A DNA stretch of 64,000 nucleotides from NCBI GenBank assembly GCA_035968315.1, contig JAVYIN010000005.1:248001-312000 (forward strand), given 5' to 3'. Under the pieces are notes generated by a model. That model was given only the letters and a program-made list of their open reading frames with translations, searched no databases and was not told the origin of the DNA. Origin of the DNA: Nitrospira sp. (GTDB taxonomy: Bacteria > Nitrospirota > Nitrospiria > Nitrospirales > Nitrospiraceae). A program made the translations under genes and the position numbers. Shown piece by piece: positions 36,094 to 44,443 of this stretch (position 1 is the stretch's first letter; each line of letters starts with the position of its first letter).

Positions 36094-37740
36094 CTATGGG
36101 CTGCCTCCTGTGCAACGCTTGTATGCCTCTTGCAGCGCCCTATCTACACTGATGCGGCCGTATCCTGTTTCTTGATCCCAGAGGTAGGGATAAGGGGTGC
36201 CCGTGGGATCATTGTGATTGTATAGATAGGGAGGTGCAGGCAATGGCGTTACGGTGCTTTCAATAATGTCGCGCACGTCCCGGCTTGTGTAGGACTTCCC
36301 GGTACTCTCATAGACGCTGATGACCAGAGCGGCCAGCGCCGCTACGTGGGGGGTCGCCGAAGAGGTTCCCCAGAAATCCATTGTGTAATCGCCATCGGCA
36401 CTTCCCGAGTCGTTGTTTTGGGTGGTGATGATATGGTTCCCGGGAGCCACCACGGAGAGTCCCGTGCCGTAATTCGATCCCCACCCGGTTCCCCACACGG
36501 TTTCGTCGCAGCGCTTCTCGGTATTATTGCCATCGAGGCTGAATGCACCGCACGCGATGACCGATGGATCGGATGCGGGGTAGGCAATCGAGGAACCGTT
36601 GGTATTCCCTGTCGCAGCACAGATCACAATGTCTTGGCTGGACGCCTTTCTGATGGCGTCTCTCACGCTCGGGCTTTCGAATCCATTGTCCGCCAAGCTT
36701 ATGCTGATCACATGGGCGCGCTGATTCGTCGCATGCTCAATGGCGATGGCCAATTCCTGTGATGTTTCTGTCTGGAGCCGAATGGGCATGATCGCGCAAT
36801 TCGGAGCCAGCCCTGCAACGCAATGGTCTTTCCATTCGGCCGCAATGATGCCCGCGCAATAGGTTCCATGCGAGCTGTTGACGGCCTGGCCTCCCGGGAC
36901 GATGCTGGAGCCTGAAACTGTTGCGCCCGTTGTTGTATAAGCAGCCTGTAGGCTCGGGTGTGTGAGATCGCAGCCCCGGTCGATCACGGCTACGACTACT
37001 GTGCGGTGTCCGGTTGTAATACCCCAGCCTTTTTGAGCGCCGATCTGTGTTAAATTCCATTGCTGCTCATAGAGACGTCCGGTCGGGGCGTGCTGGCCGC
37101 CGGATGCGATGGAATCCAATAGAGGCATATAATCAAAATCGACGAACTCGACGGAATCCCGTGCGTTCTCCTGGAGGTGTTTGTTTAGGTCGTAGGCACT
37201 GTTCTTTTTTGGCTGTTTAAGTTGATAAGCTCGAAACGCACACGCGGCTTCTTGTCCAGACACTTCTTCCAGGCCTAAGCGGCGCATCTTTATGGTAAGA
37301 GCCTCTAGGCTATTTGCTATCACCACCGTTGCTTGTTGAGCGGGCTTGATGACGAGCGTATTGGGTAGGGGACAGAGCAGCCCTTTTCGTCCCGTTGTCT
37401 CCGGCAACCGATAAACCGGGCCGATCCATTCCAGTTGTGTTTGGCTAGTTCTAGAGCCGAGCGCGTTCCAAATTCGCTGATCGACCGGCTTGTTGCCGGG
37501 CGTCCGAACCCAAAAGCGCTGGTCGGTGTGGTGGACGCGTTCCCCCGGAAGGAACGCAGCACGATCGGATTGGTCCGGTGAGTCTTCGAGGATGAGCCCG
37601 CTTCCTTGCAGCAGATTCTTAACCGTGGCACATGTTTGAGGGCGTTTGAAGCCGAGCAACAAGCGAGAGCGGTCGAGTTCCATTATCCGGCCAGATCCAT
37701 GCAGCAGCTGCTGTGGAAAAGTAAGGGGAGGAGTGAGCAT
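36094..37740 (-). CDS. S8 family (subtilisin-like) serine peptidase without a signal peptide
   Basis: A 548-aa protein. An N-terminal region of about 240 residues without a visible signal peptide precedes an S8 catalytic domain. The catalytic triad is visible: Asp254 (VVVAVIDRG), His291 (NSSHGTYCAG) and Ser460 (WGTSSATPHVAA), with the oxyanion Asn379 (AATGNT). The N-terminal part may be a propeptide or regulatory domain. No leader means cytoplasmic location or export by another route. First gene of the likely TPS/CHAT cluster. The start is uncertain (MELDRSRLLL at 37683 is possible); a hairpin sits just before the ATG. Confidence 0.88.
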   Translation of the reverse strand: MLTPPLTFPQQLLHGSGRIMELDRSRLLLGFKRPQTCATVKNLLQGSGLILEDSPDQSDRAAFLPGERVHHTDQRFWVRTPGNKPVDQRIWNALGSRTSQTQLEWIGPVYRLPETTGRKGLLCPLPNTLVIKPAQQATVVIANSLEALTIKMRRLGLEEVSGQEAACAFRAYQLKQPKKNSAYDLNKHLQENARDSVEFVDFDYMPLLDSIASGGQHAPTGRLYEQQWNLTQIGAQKGWGITTGHRTVVVAVIDRGCDLTHPSLQAAYTTTGATVSGSSIVPGGQAVNSSHGTYCAGIIAAEWKDHCVAGLAPNCAIMPIRLQTETSQELAIAIEHATNQRAHVISISLADNGFESPSVRDAIRKASSQDIVICAATGNTNGSSIAYPASDPSVIACGAFSLDGNNTEKRCDETVWGTGWGSNYGTGLSVVAPGNHIITTQNNDSGSADGDYTMDFWGTSSATPHVAALAALVISVYESTGKSYTSRDVRDIIESTVTPLPAPPYLYNHNDPTGTPYPYLWDQETGYGRISVDRALQEAYKRCTGGSP

Positions 37741-37748
37741 TTGAGCCT

Positions 37749-37769
37749 GAGAGCCATTCCGTGGCTCTC
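37749..37769 (-). promoter_or_regulatory. Leader hairpin overlapping a Shine-Dalgarno-like stretch
   Basis: An 8-bp perfect stem GAGAGCCA/TGGCTCTC with a 5-nt loop, beginning 8 bases before the S8 peptidase ATG. The GGAGGAG motif (37767-37773) partly overlaps the stem, so folding could hide or reposition it. This may tune translation of the protease. Confidence 0.4.
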
Positions 37770-38006
37770 CTCCATTTGTCGTCAGCCGATCTGTCGTGGA
37801 CCCTGCAGCCTGTCAGATATGGTGCCTAACTAGGCCTTTTTCGCAATATTCGCAATAACCCTTTATGGTTATCGGGGAGGGTTCTCCAGCTATGTGAGGC
37901 TATGCGCATATTGTGGTAATTTCCGTATATTCTCTTCTGCAAACGCCTTTAGATATCCCAGCAATTTCCGATAGAGAAGCAACGGCTTTTCTTCGGGAGT
38001 GGGCTG

Positions 38007-38408
38007 ATGGTGGATTTGACGCAACGGTCATGCTGGATCCTGTGTTTGGCCTCAATGCTAGCCGGCTGCTTTCAGACGGGCCTGGGCGATAAGTCCTCTG
38101 CAGGCAAAGCCTTTTACGTCTCCTCCTCGATCATTGATTCTGCCCCCGGTCTTCCGATCGTGCCTCTTGTCTCTTCTCGGTTGCCAGCTGGTGTGTCCGT
38201 TCGTTGGCTGTCACTGGATGTTCTCCCCCCTGCGGCACATGAACCGGTATGGCCTTCGATAACTCTGGTGCAGCGCCGTGACGGCGGGGTTGTCCTCCGT
38301 GCAAAGAATGCATCCGCTTCGATGCTGCAGGGGCTCGATCCGTTTCAGCTTGATCCCGCCGTGCTTCCGTTTGTATTGCCCACCTGCTCCGTTCATATTG
38401 TGCCTTGA
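38007..38408 (+). CDS. Putative lipoprotein of unknown function
   Basis: A 133-residue protein with a lipoprotein signal peptide (lipobox LAGC, Cys21). The mature part is Pro-, Ser- and Val-rich with no known domain; it ends SVHIVP. GGGAG lies upstream of the ATG. Divergent from the S8/TPS cluster, so it may share a control region with it. The 265-base gap before it holds no other gene; an ATAACC/GGTTAT hairpin is the only structure noted. Confidence 0.6.
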   Translation: MVDLTQRSCWILCLASMLAGCFQTGLGDKSSAGKAFYVSSSIIDSAPGLPIVPLVSSRLPAGVSVRWLSLDVLPPAAHEPVWPSITLVQRRDGGVVLRAKNASASMLQGLDPFQLDPAVLPFVLPTCSVHIVP

Positions 38409-38417
38409 CCGTTTGAA

Positions 38418-38452
38418 GGAGCCGCCGCTCCATGAAGGGAAAGGGCGGCTCC
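38418..38452. terminator. Hairpin after the lipoprotein gene
   Basis: Perfect 9-bp stem GGAGCCGCC/GGCGGCTCC with a 17-nt loop, ten bases after the lipoprotein stop. A second 7-bp stem GAGCCGG/CCGGCTC lies at 38534-38558. The two lie between convergent genes; no strong T-run follows. The remaining 38409-38649 gap shows no gene. Confidence 0.4.
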
Positions 38453-38649
38453 CATGTCCTCGGCGTGGAGGCGGCAGGCAGAGTCTGGATTGGGCACGAT
38501 CCAGGCTGTGTGGAGCGACTCGACTCCGCATGTGAGCCGGATGCCGCATGGCCGGCTCTTTGCCAAGGCAACGGTTGAAGGAGGAGAAGCATCGGGACCT
38601 CGGTTCTGACATTCCCATTCAGGGCAAACTGCATGACGCCGTTTCCCTG

Positions 38650-38736
38650 TCAGTCTTGCCAAATCAGCCTCAGGACCAGATAGATAAAGAGGGCCATGAG
38701 GGTATTGGAGAAGAAGATCAATAGTGTGAAATCCAT
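38650..38736 (-). CDS. 28-residue membrane peptide under a sigma-54 promoter
   Basis: A very short gene encoding MDFTLLIFFSNTLMALFIYL followed by VLRLIWQD, almost a bare TM helix with a basic/aromatic end. A strong RBS (AAGGAG, 7 nt from ATG) supports it. It aligns with the first 27 residues of the 93-residue protein at 19457 (MDFILLLIVANSLVAACVYF...RIW). It has its own sigma-54 promoter and upstream box. Function unknown. Confidence 0.7.
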   Translation of the reverse strand: MDFTLLIFFSNTLMALFIYLVLRLIWQD

Positions 38737-38806
38737 GGTCAGCTCCTTGCCGGTGTGGACGGCATTTGATTGCTAGCGTCCAGCTCTTGGTTCTCGTTGA
38801 AATGAA

Positions 38807-38825
38807 TTTGCAAACGAGAGGCCAA
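38807..38825 (-). promoter_or_regulatory. Sigma-54 promoter motif
   Basis: The minus strand reads TTGGCCTCTCGTTTGCAAA. GG and GC are 10 nt apart, with TTGGC at -24 and TTTGCA at -12, close to the consensus. The 28-residue membrane peptide gene begins about 74 bp downstream. Confidence 0.75.
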
Positions 38826-38962
38826 TGCGAAGGCAGGTTAGTCTGCGATGGTGTGGTCTTCTCAGGCGTGAATTGGCGGGCTTATTGGAGGGGTTTCGTT
38901 TTCTTGCGAAATATGGAATTGATGAAACGAGATTCTTGTAAGAACCTAAAAGAATTCAGCCC

Positions 38963-38978
38963 GGATCAAAATGGATTC
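38963..38978. promoter_or_regulatory. Candidate activator box
   Basis: GGATC-AAAATG-GATTC, nearly the same as the box at 27207, 140 bp above the -24 element. The rest of the 38737-39109 gap is AT-richer than the surroundings and shows no convincing gene. Confidence 0.5.
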
Positions 38979-39109
38979 ATCTATGGAAAAGACTGCGTTC
39001 TATGCTGCGAGAGTTCAATACTGATTCGTTACTTAATGCTTCATAGGTCAAGGGATTTGATTGTCTACAGCGTTTGGATCTGACTCTCTAGCGTGGGAGT
39101 ACGGCAGTT

Positions 39110-39244
39110 GGTCTCGGACAACTTCTTGGACAACCAATCGGGCGAAATAAGCTGAAAAATGCTGAAATCGTGGCTTTTTGACGGGGTCGAATGAAGCTGG
39201 ATTTTGTTAATATTTTGAAGGGGATTATGGTGCCGAGGGACAGA
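39110..39244. repeat. Direct repeat, distal copy, with tRNA-Phe 3' end fragment
   Basis: From 39126 the sequence matches 40421-40538 with one extra T; from 39110 the match is weaker but clear (ggtct.ggacaac). The last 16-18 bases are the 3' end of tRNA-Phe, including CCA. This looks like the left attachment site of an element that entered at tRNA-Phe. Confidence 0.75.
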
Positions 39245-39366
39245 CTGGACCCACATGAAATGAAGGTGGCAAGGATGGCCCGGGCGTCTATGGGGACAAC
39301 AGTGTTAAGAGGGAATAGGAACGACGAGAGAGGAGGAGGCGTGGAGGGTCTTGATGAGAGCGCGTC

Positions 39367-39861
39367 TTACGAAAAGAGCGTTCGAAGGTCTTTTAAGAGC
39401 ATGAAGAGATGCAACGGATCGCTGGGGGAGGGGAGGAAATCGAAGCGTTCGTAGAACTGTTTTGCTTTCTCGTCTTTGGCATGGACCACCAAGGTACGGA
39501 TTCCGGCAATATCCGCAGCCTGTAGGGTTCGCAGGGTTGCATCCTTGAGGAGTGCAGCACCCACTCCTTGCTTCTGCCAGTGAAGATCTACGGCTAACCG
39601 GGCGAGCAGCATGATTGGAATGGCATGTTTGGCGAGCCCTTTCTTCACTCGTTCCGGGGCCATGGCTTGCTCAACCGATCCGACCGCGAGTGCGTAATAG
39701 CCGACGATGGTGTCATCGACCACCCCCACATAGGTTTGTGATCCCCCGCTCTGTTGATTGGGGAGGGCGTATTGCTGGAGAAAGCGATTCAGCTCTTTTC
39801 GGCCGCAGTCGAATGCATCAACGGCGTGGTGGCGCTGAAGCTTTTCGATCGTTCGAGTCAA
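39367..39861 (-). CDS. GNAT toxin of a DUF1778-type toxin-antitoxin pair (TacT-like)
   Basis: A 164-aa GNAT acetyltransferase. The acetyl-CoA loop reads LAVDLHWQKQGVGAALL, with the strand before it (IMLLARLAVD), and the C-terminal YERFDFLPS motif is as in TacT/AtaT. Such toxins acetylate the amino acid of charged tRNA and stop translation. ATG overlaps the stop of the DUF1778 antitoxin gene (ATGA). The pair lies inside the repeat-bounded segment next to tRNA-Phe. Confidence 0.88.
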   Translation of the reverse strand: MTRTIEKLQRHHAVDAFDCGRKELNRFLQQYALPNQQSGGSQTYVGVVDDTIVGYYALAVGSVEQAMAPERVKKGLAKHAIPIMLLARLAVDLHWQKQGVGAALLKDATLRTLQAADIAGIRTLVVHAKDEKAKQFYERFDFLPSPSDPLHLFMLLKDLRTLFS

Positions 39862-40166
39862 CGCGGTTCTGTCGTGCGGTGAAGAGGGCGGGCGTCAAAG
39901 AATCCTGGCTCAGTCAGGAGTTCTTTCATGCGAGGGAGGGGGCGAGTCGGAGCATCGAGCGCCGCCTGAAACTCAGCCCATTGTGCTTTGCTCAGGAGGA
40001 AGGTGCGACGATCTGCCAGGGTTTCATCAGCGTGCGCGAGCGCACTTTCACGGACAAAGTCACTCACTGATCGACTGGAAACGGAGGCCGCCGCTTCCAG
40101 TATCCGCTTATCTGAGGCACTCAGCCGAAGATCCAGTTTTTCGCTTCGAATAGCACGGACTGTCAT
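39858..40166 (-). CDS. DUF1778 antitoxin (TacA-like)
   Basis: A 102-aa protein with an N-terminal ribbon-helix-helix (EKLDLRLSASDKRILEAAAS, then RSVSDFVRESALAHAD) and a C-terminal toxin-neutralising tail (FDARPLHRTTEPR). It should bind the toxin and repress the operon. A pair of 11-bp direct repeats 49 bp upstream is a likely operator. Confidence 0.88.
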   Translation of the reverse strand: MTVRAIRSEKLDLRLSASDKRILEAAASVSSRSVSDFVRESALAHADETLADRRTFLLSKAQWAEFQAALDAPTRPLPRMKELLTEPGFFDARPLHRTTEPR

Positions 40167-40214
40167 CTTGGCACCTCTCCTTGGTATTAAAGGTAGCGTA
40201 AGAGGGAAGCGATG

Positions 40215-40236
40215 TCAAGACAGTGTCATGACAGTG
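40215..40236. promoter_or_regulatory. Tandem 11-bp repeats, likely antitoxin operator
   Basis: TCAAGACAGTG followed at once by TCATGACAGTG; the second contains the palindrome TGTCATGACA with its preceding bases. It lies upstream of the antitoxin ATG, where ribbon-helix-helix antitoxins bind. Between here and the repeat at 40405 there is no gene. Confidence 0.5.
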
Positions 40237-40404
40237 TTGCGCGATGAGATGAATGCGGCCCGCATAGATTTTTCGACAACGATTATGAGCCGTAACGGGG
40301 AAGGGACGGTGATGGTGGCGAACATAAAACGGGGTGTAAGACAGGGCATTGTAGCGCATGAAAAAGGATCGTCTCTAAGCCCTGGGAGCTGGTTGACCGC
40401 TCAT

Positions 40405-40538
40405 GGTCTTGGACAACCATTTGGACAACCAATCGGGCGAAATAAGCTGAAAAATGCTGAAATCGTGGCTTTTTGACGGGGTCGAATGAAGCTGGATTTT
40501 GTTAATATTTTGAAGGGGATATGGTGCCGAGGGACAGA
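40405..40538. repeat. Direct repeat, proximal copy, ending in the tRNA-Phe gene
   Basis: Matches 39110-39244 (best from 40421). It runs from the 3' flank of tRNA-Phe into its last 17 bases. With the distal copy it brackets the toxin-antitoxin cassette. No integrase gene lies between them. Confidence 0.75.
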
Positions 40539-40597
40539 ATCGAACTGTCGACACCAGCCTTTTCAGGGCTGTGCTCTACCAACTGAGCTACCTCGGC
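40522..40597 (-). tRNA. tRNA-Phe (GAA)
   Basis: A 76-nt cloverleaf with encoded CCA. Acceptor stem GCCGAGG/CCTCGGC, D-arm AGCTCAGTTGGTAGAGC, anticodon loop CTGAAAA within stem CAGCC/GGCTG, T-arm GACAGTTCGATTCTGTC. Its 3' end is duplicated at 39228-39244, marking it as an integration site. Confidence 0.96.
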
Positions 40598-40628
40598 ACG
40601 CTAAGAGGCTCGGTCGCGGAAGGTGGTG

Positions 40629-40658
40629 ACAATACCGCAGGAGCCGTGAGTTGGTCAA
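40629..40658 (-). promoter_or_regulatory. Promoter of tRNA-Phe
   Basis: Minus-strand TTGACC, 18-nt spacer, TATTGT, placing transcription start about 25 nt before the tRNA 5' end. This fits a sigma-70-type promoter. Confidence 0.5.
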
Positions 40659-40690
40659 GACCAATTGGGCCTGCTCCATGTTTCTTGTCG

Positions 40691-40721
40691 AAAAAAACGG
40701 CGGCACCGATCGGTGCCGCCG
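40691..40721 (-). terminator. Rho-independent terminator of the FKBP gene
   Basis: A 24-bp perfect palindrome built on CGGCGGCACCGA, followed on the minus strand by a seven-T run. It lies just after the isomerase stop. Confidence 0.9.
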
Positions 40722-40743
40722 CTCCTCTGTCTGTCACGGCCGG

Positions 40744-41418
40744 TTATTTTGCCGCGACGATCTCTAATAGCTCAACTTCAAAGGTCAGCGTGGCGCCCGG
40801 CTTGATCACGGGAGGCGAGCCACGGTCGCCATAGGCGAGGTTGGCGGGGCATACGAGGCGGCTCTTGCCGCCGACTTTGATCTGTTGCACGCCTTCGGTC
40901 CAGCACTTGATGACTTGGCTCAGCGGGAAGGTGGCTGGTTCACCGCGCTTCACGGAGCTGTCGAATACGGTGCCATCGATGAGGGTGCCGTGGTAGTGGA
41001 CCTTTACAGTATCGGTAGCTTTAGGTGCGGCGCCGGTGCCCGGCTTGATCGGGGTGATGATGATGCCGGAGTCCGTTTTGGTGGAGCCTTTTTCTGCTGC
41101 CGCTTTAGCCAGGTAGGCCGCGCCGGCTTTCTTTTCGCCCTCGGCCACGGCTGCGGCTCTGGCTTGCTGGAGTTGTTGAATCTTTGGTCCGAATGCCTGG
41201 AGATCCGCTTTGGGAGTGCGCTTCAAGACGCCGTCCGCGATGCCGGATTTGACAAATTCTAATTCCGCTTCACTGAGGGCAAAGGTGCCTAAGGATTGGC
41301 TGATGGCCAAGCCCAGGGCATAGAGGGTTTTTTGGTCGTCTGTCGTGGGGTCTCCTGAGGCTGCCAGTGTGGGTGACGCTGTCAGCAGCAGAGCCGCGAG
41401 CAATGCAACGATGCGCAT
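40744..41418 (-). CDS. FKBP-type peptidyl-prolyl isomerase, periplasmic (Mip/FkpA-like)
   Basis: A 224-aa exported protein. Signal peptide (LLAALLLTASPTLA), N-terminal helical dimerisation domain FKBP_N (residues 25-110), then the FKBP fold (about 120-222) with VKVHYHGTLIDGTVFDSS and the hydrophobic pocket residues F, W (KCWTEGV) and Y (LAYGDRG). It assists folding of exported proteins. RBS AAAGG precedes the ATG; a strong terminator ends it. Confidence 0.93.
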   Translation of the reverse strand: MRIVALLAALLLTASPTLAASGDPTTDDQKTLYALGLAISQSLGTFALSEAELEFVKSGIADGVLKRTPKADLQAFGPKIQQLQQARAAAVAEGEKKAGAAYLAKAAAEKGSTKTDSGIIITPIKPGTGAAPKATDTVKVHYHGTLIDGTVFDSSVKRGEPATFPLSQVIKCWTEGVQQIKVGGKSRLVCPANLAYGDRGSPPVIKPGATLTFEVELLEIVAAK

Positions 41419-41461
41419 GGATCATCCTTTCGTGATGGTGAGGAAATCCTCGTTCAAAAAA

Positions 41462-41556
41462 TGGCGGAGAGGGAGGGATTTGAACCCTCGGTAAGGATAT
41501 TCTCCCTACGACGGTTTAGCAAACCGTTGCCTTCGGCCGTACTCGGCCACCTCTCC
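41462..41556 (-). tRNA. tRNA-Ser (GCT)
   Basis: A 95-nt class II tRNA with encoded CCA. Acceptor stem GGAGAGG/CCTCTCC, anticodon GCT in the loop TTGCTAA, a long variable arm (GTAGGGAGAATATCCTTAC) and T-arm GAGGGTTCAAATCCCTC. Reads AGC and AGU codons. Confidence 0.95.
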
Positions 41557-41684
41557 ACGATAGGGCTGCGATGGGGCGCATGTCCGTGGGCATCGAACGG
41601 GCATGTTTTCGTCAGTGGGGATTGGTCCGCTAACGAGCGGGCTGATATTACCTCAGCCGGCATGAGCGGCACAAGTAAAAGGTC

Positions 41685-42029
41685 TTATCGGACAGAAGGA
41701 ATTCCGATAATGCGCCAGGCCGCCTTTCCCATTCCCCAGTGCAACTGCCGCAAGTGGTGGGTGGAAAATTCAACCCAGGTTTTGGCTGTGGCTTGAAGGC
41801 GGGTTATGGCCAGGTTTATCTGATGGGGGCGTGATGGAACATGGGGCTGAATCTGCACCGGGCATTCCTGATGGTCACGAAGTGCGGTCACTTTCAACGG
41901 TGAGATGATATAGCGAGGCTCGCTGGTACTTGGGCGAATGACACCGCTCAGGGTGAGCAAACGAAGGGCGGTACGGGTTTGTCTGCGAGTGTGCCGGTAG
42001 TGATTCCAGCGGGTCAGGGGTCTGTGCAT
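41685..42029 (-). CDS. Basic protein of unknown function
   Basis: A 114-residue protein, very basic and His-rich (N-terminus MHRPLTRWNHYRHTRRQTRT), with a strand-rich middle (EPRYIISPLKVTAL) and a C-terminal amphipathic helix. A strong RBS GGGAGG lies just before the ATG. It is 49 nt downstream of the small zinc-ribbon gene in the same direction, so they form an operon. No family recognised. Confidence 0.6.
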   Translation of the reverse strand: MHRPLTRWNHYRHTRRQTRTALRLLTLSGVIRPSTSEPRYIISPLKVTALRDHQECPVQIQPHVPSRPHQINLAITRLQATAKTWVEFSTHHLRQLHWGMGKAAWRIIGIPSVR

Positions 42030-42078
42030 ATGTTCCTCCCTCTAGCGGTGAAGGGGACTCAAGGCCGAAAGACGGCAT

Positions 42079-42279
42079 CTACATCCAGAGGATGTCTCCA
42101 AGATTGTTGCCAATCGAGTGTTGGCGGTGGCACTGGACGCAATAGGCATGGAGCTTCACGATTCCCGGTTCGGCCGCGGGGGTCAGACGGAGTTGATATT
42201 GATGGCTCCCACAGAATGCGCAGGCTTTTCCGTCGACGTTTCTCCGAATGGTTCCCACCTTGCCGATTTGTTTTTGCAT
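42079..42279 (-). CDS. Small zinc-ribbon protein
   Basis: A 66-residue protein with two Cys pairs, CAFCGSHQY and CVQCHRQH, spaced as in a zinc ribbon. RBS AAGGAGGG lies close to the ATG. It belongs to the same style of short C..C proteins as those at 7-8.5 kb but does not align with them outside the Cys pairs. Function unknown. Confidence 0.68.
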   Translation of the reverse strand: MQKQIGKVGTIRRNVDGKACAFCGSHQYQLRLTPAAEPGIVKLHAYCVQCHRQHSIGNNLGDILWM

Positions 42280-42445
42280 GGGGCTCCCTCCTTACGCGGA
42301 TCAACCTGTTGTCATGGTGTGCGTACTTCGGTGCCTTTCTCATCGCCTGCTCAGGCTGGCAGGAGACACGATACGGGGTTCCGTGGCGGTGTGAAATACC
42401 GAAGAGGTAGGGTGTGCTTCCCACATTGAGGGGCCTGTGTGTCTG

Positions 42446-42529
42446 GCTGAAATCGTGGCAGGCGCGGAATGTTACCAGCAGTGGTTGAAAGAGGGGGAAT
42501 ATCCAACTTCTGGGGGATAGTGGTGCCGA
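42446..42529. repeat. Possible decayed third copy of the tRNA-Phe flank
   Basis: GCTGAAATCGTGGC and, 75 bases on, GGGGATAGTGGTGCCGA match blocks of the 39110/40405 repeats (there 67 bases apart), including part of the tRNA-Phe 3' end. The middle is diverged. The rest of the 42280-42588 gap shows no gene. Confidence 0.35.
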
Positions 42530-42588
42530 TGGTCGAAAGGATACCGTGGAGCGTGAACGAATCGCTCAGGGGGAGGAGGAACGATCGG

Positions 42589-42927
42589 ATGTCTGTGGGA
42601 ACGGTCACAATAGATTGCATGTTAAGTTCGGTGGCTCCGCAGTATCAGGCGGAAGGCTGTATCTATGAAATATCCGGGGTCGATCGAAGGCTGAGGGAGC
42701 CTGGCTTTCTTTCGGCGGGTGACCTGGTCAGAGTCCGGCTCTGGCTCCCGAACGATGACAGCTATATCGTTATTCAGCTGGCAGAGGTGCGATCGGTGAG
42801 CCATCAATGGGTCGCGATCGAACTCATTACAATCGATGCGCGCGAGAGGGCTCGATTGGTGCGGTATTCGGAAGAACAGCAAGCGTCTCTAAGCGAAGCC
42901 TGTGAGCAAATCTTGATTCGGGCGTAG
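42589..42927 (+). CDS. PilZ-like protein
   Basis: A 112-residue protein. The ATG at MSVGTVTID follows GGAGGAGG. The strand order (GCIYEISGVDRRL, LSAGDLVRVRLWLP, VIQLAEVRSVSHQWVAIEL) resembles a PilZ beta barrel, the c-di-GMP receptor fold. The RxxxR and DxSxxG ligand motifs are not complete (EISGVDR), so ligand binding is uncertain. Confidence 0.6.
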   Translation: MSVGTVTIDCMLSSVAPQYQAEGCIYEISGVDRRLREPGFLSAGDLVRVRLWLPNDDSYIVIQLAEVRSVSHQWVAIELITIDARERARLVRYSEEQQASLSEACEQILIRA

Positions 42928-42955
42928 AATTGGAAGATCGCAGGGAAGAGGGGTA

Positions 42956-43045
42956 TGGCGGAGGGGGCGAGATTTGAACTCGCGGACCCCTTGCGAGGTC
43001 TCCAGTTTTCAAGACTGGCACGTTCGGCCGCTCCGTCACCCCTCC
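42956..43045 (-). tRNA. tRNA-Ser (TGA)
   Basis: A 90-nt class II tRNA with encoded CCA. Acceptor stem GGAGGGG/CCCCTCC, anticodon TGA in loop CTTGAAA, long variable arm, T-arm GCGAGTTCAAATCTCGC. It begins 31 nt after the serS stop on the same strand and may be transcribed with it. Confidence 0.95.
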
Positions 43046-43076
43046 GTATGCACGCTTGTCGTTGTAGGTTGTGCCG

Positions 43077-44363
<1,287 letters not shown>

Positions 44364-44443
44364 TCAACTCCTGAAAAAGTTCGAGGAATCTAGCACCTGA
44401 TTCGGGCAGAGTCAACGAAACCGCAGGGTCTGGATTGACAAGG

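Noticed and set aside
38766-39083. 105-codon plus-strand frame
   Set aside because: It lies over the sigma-54 promoter and box, has no RBS, unusual Cys-rich composition and no similarity I recognise.
39065-39256. Possible integrase remnant beside the distal repeat
   Set aside because: The translation has no tyrosine-recombinase motif; it is part of the repeat and flank.
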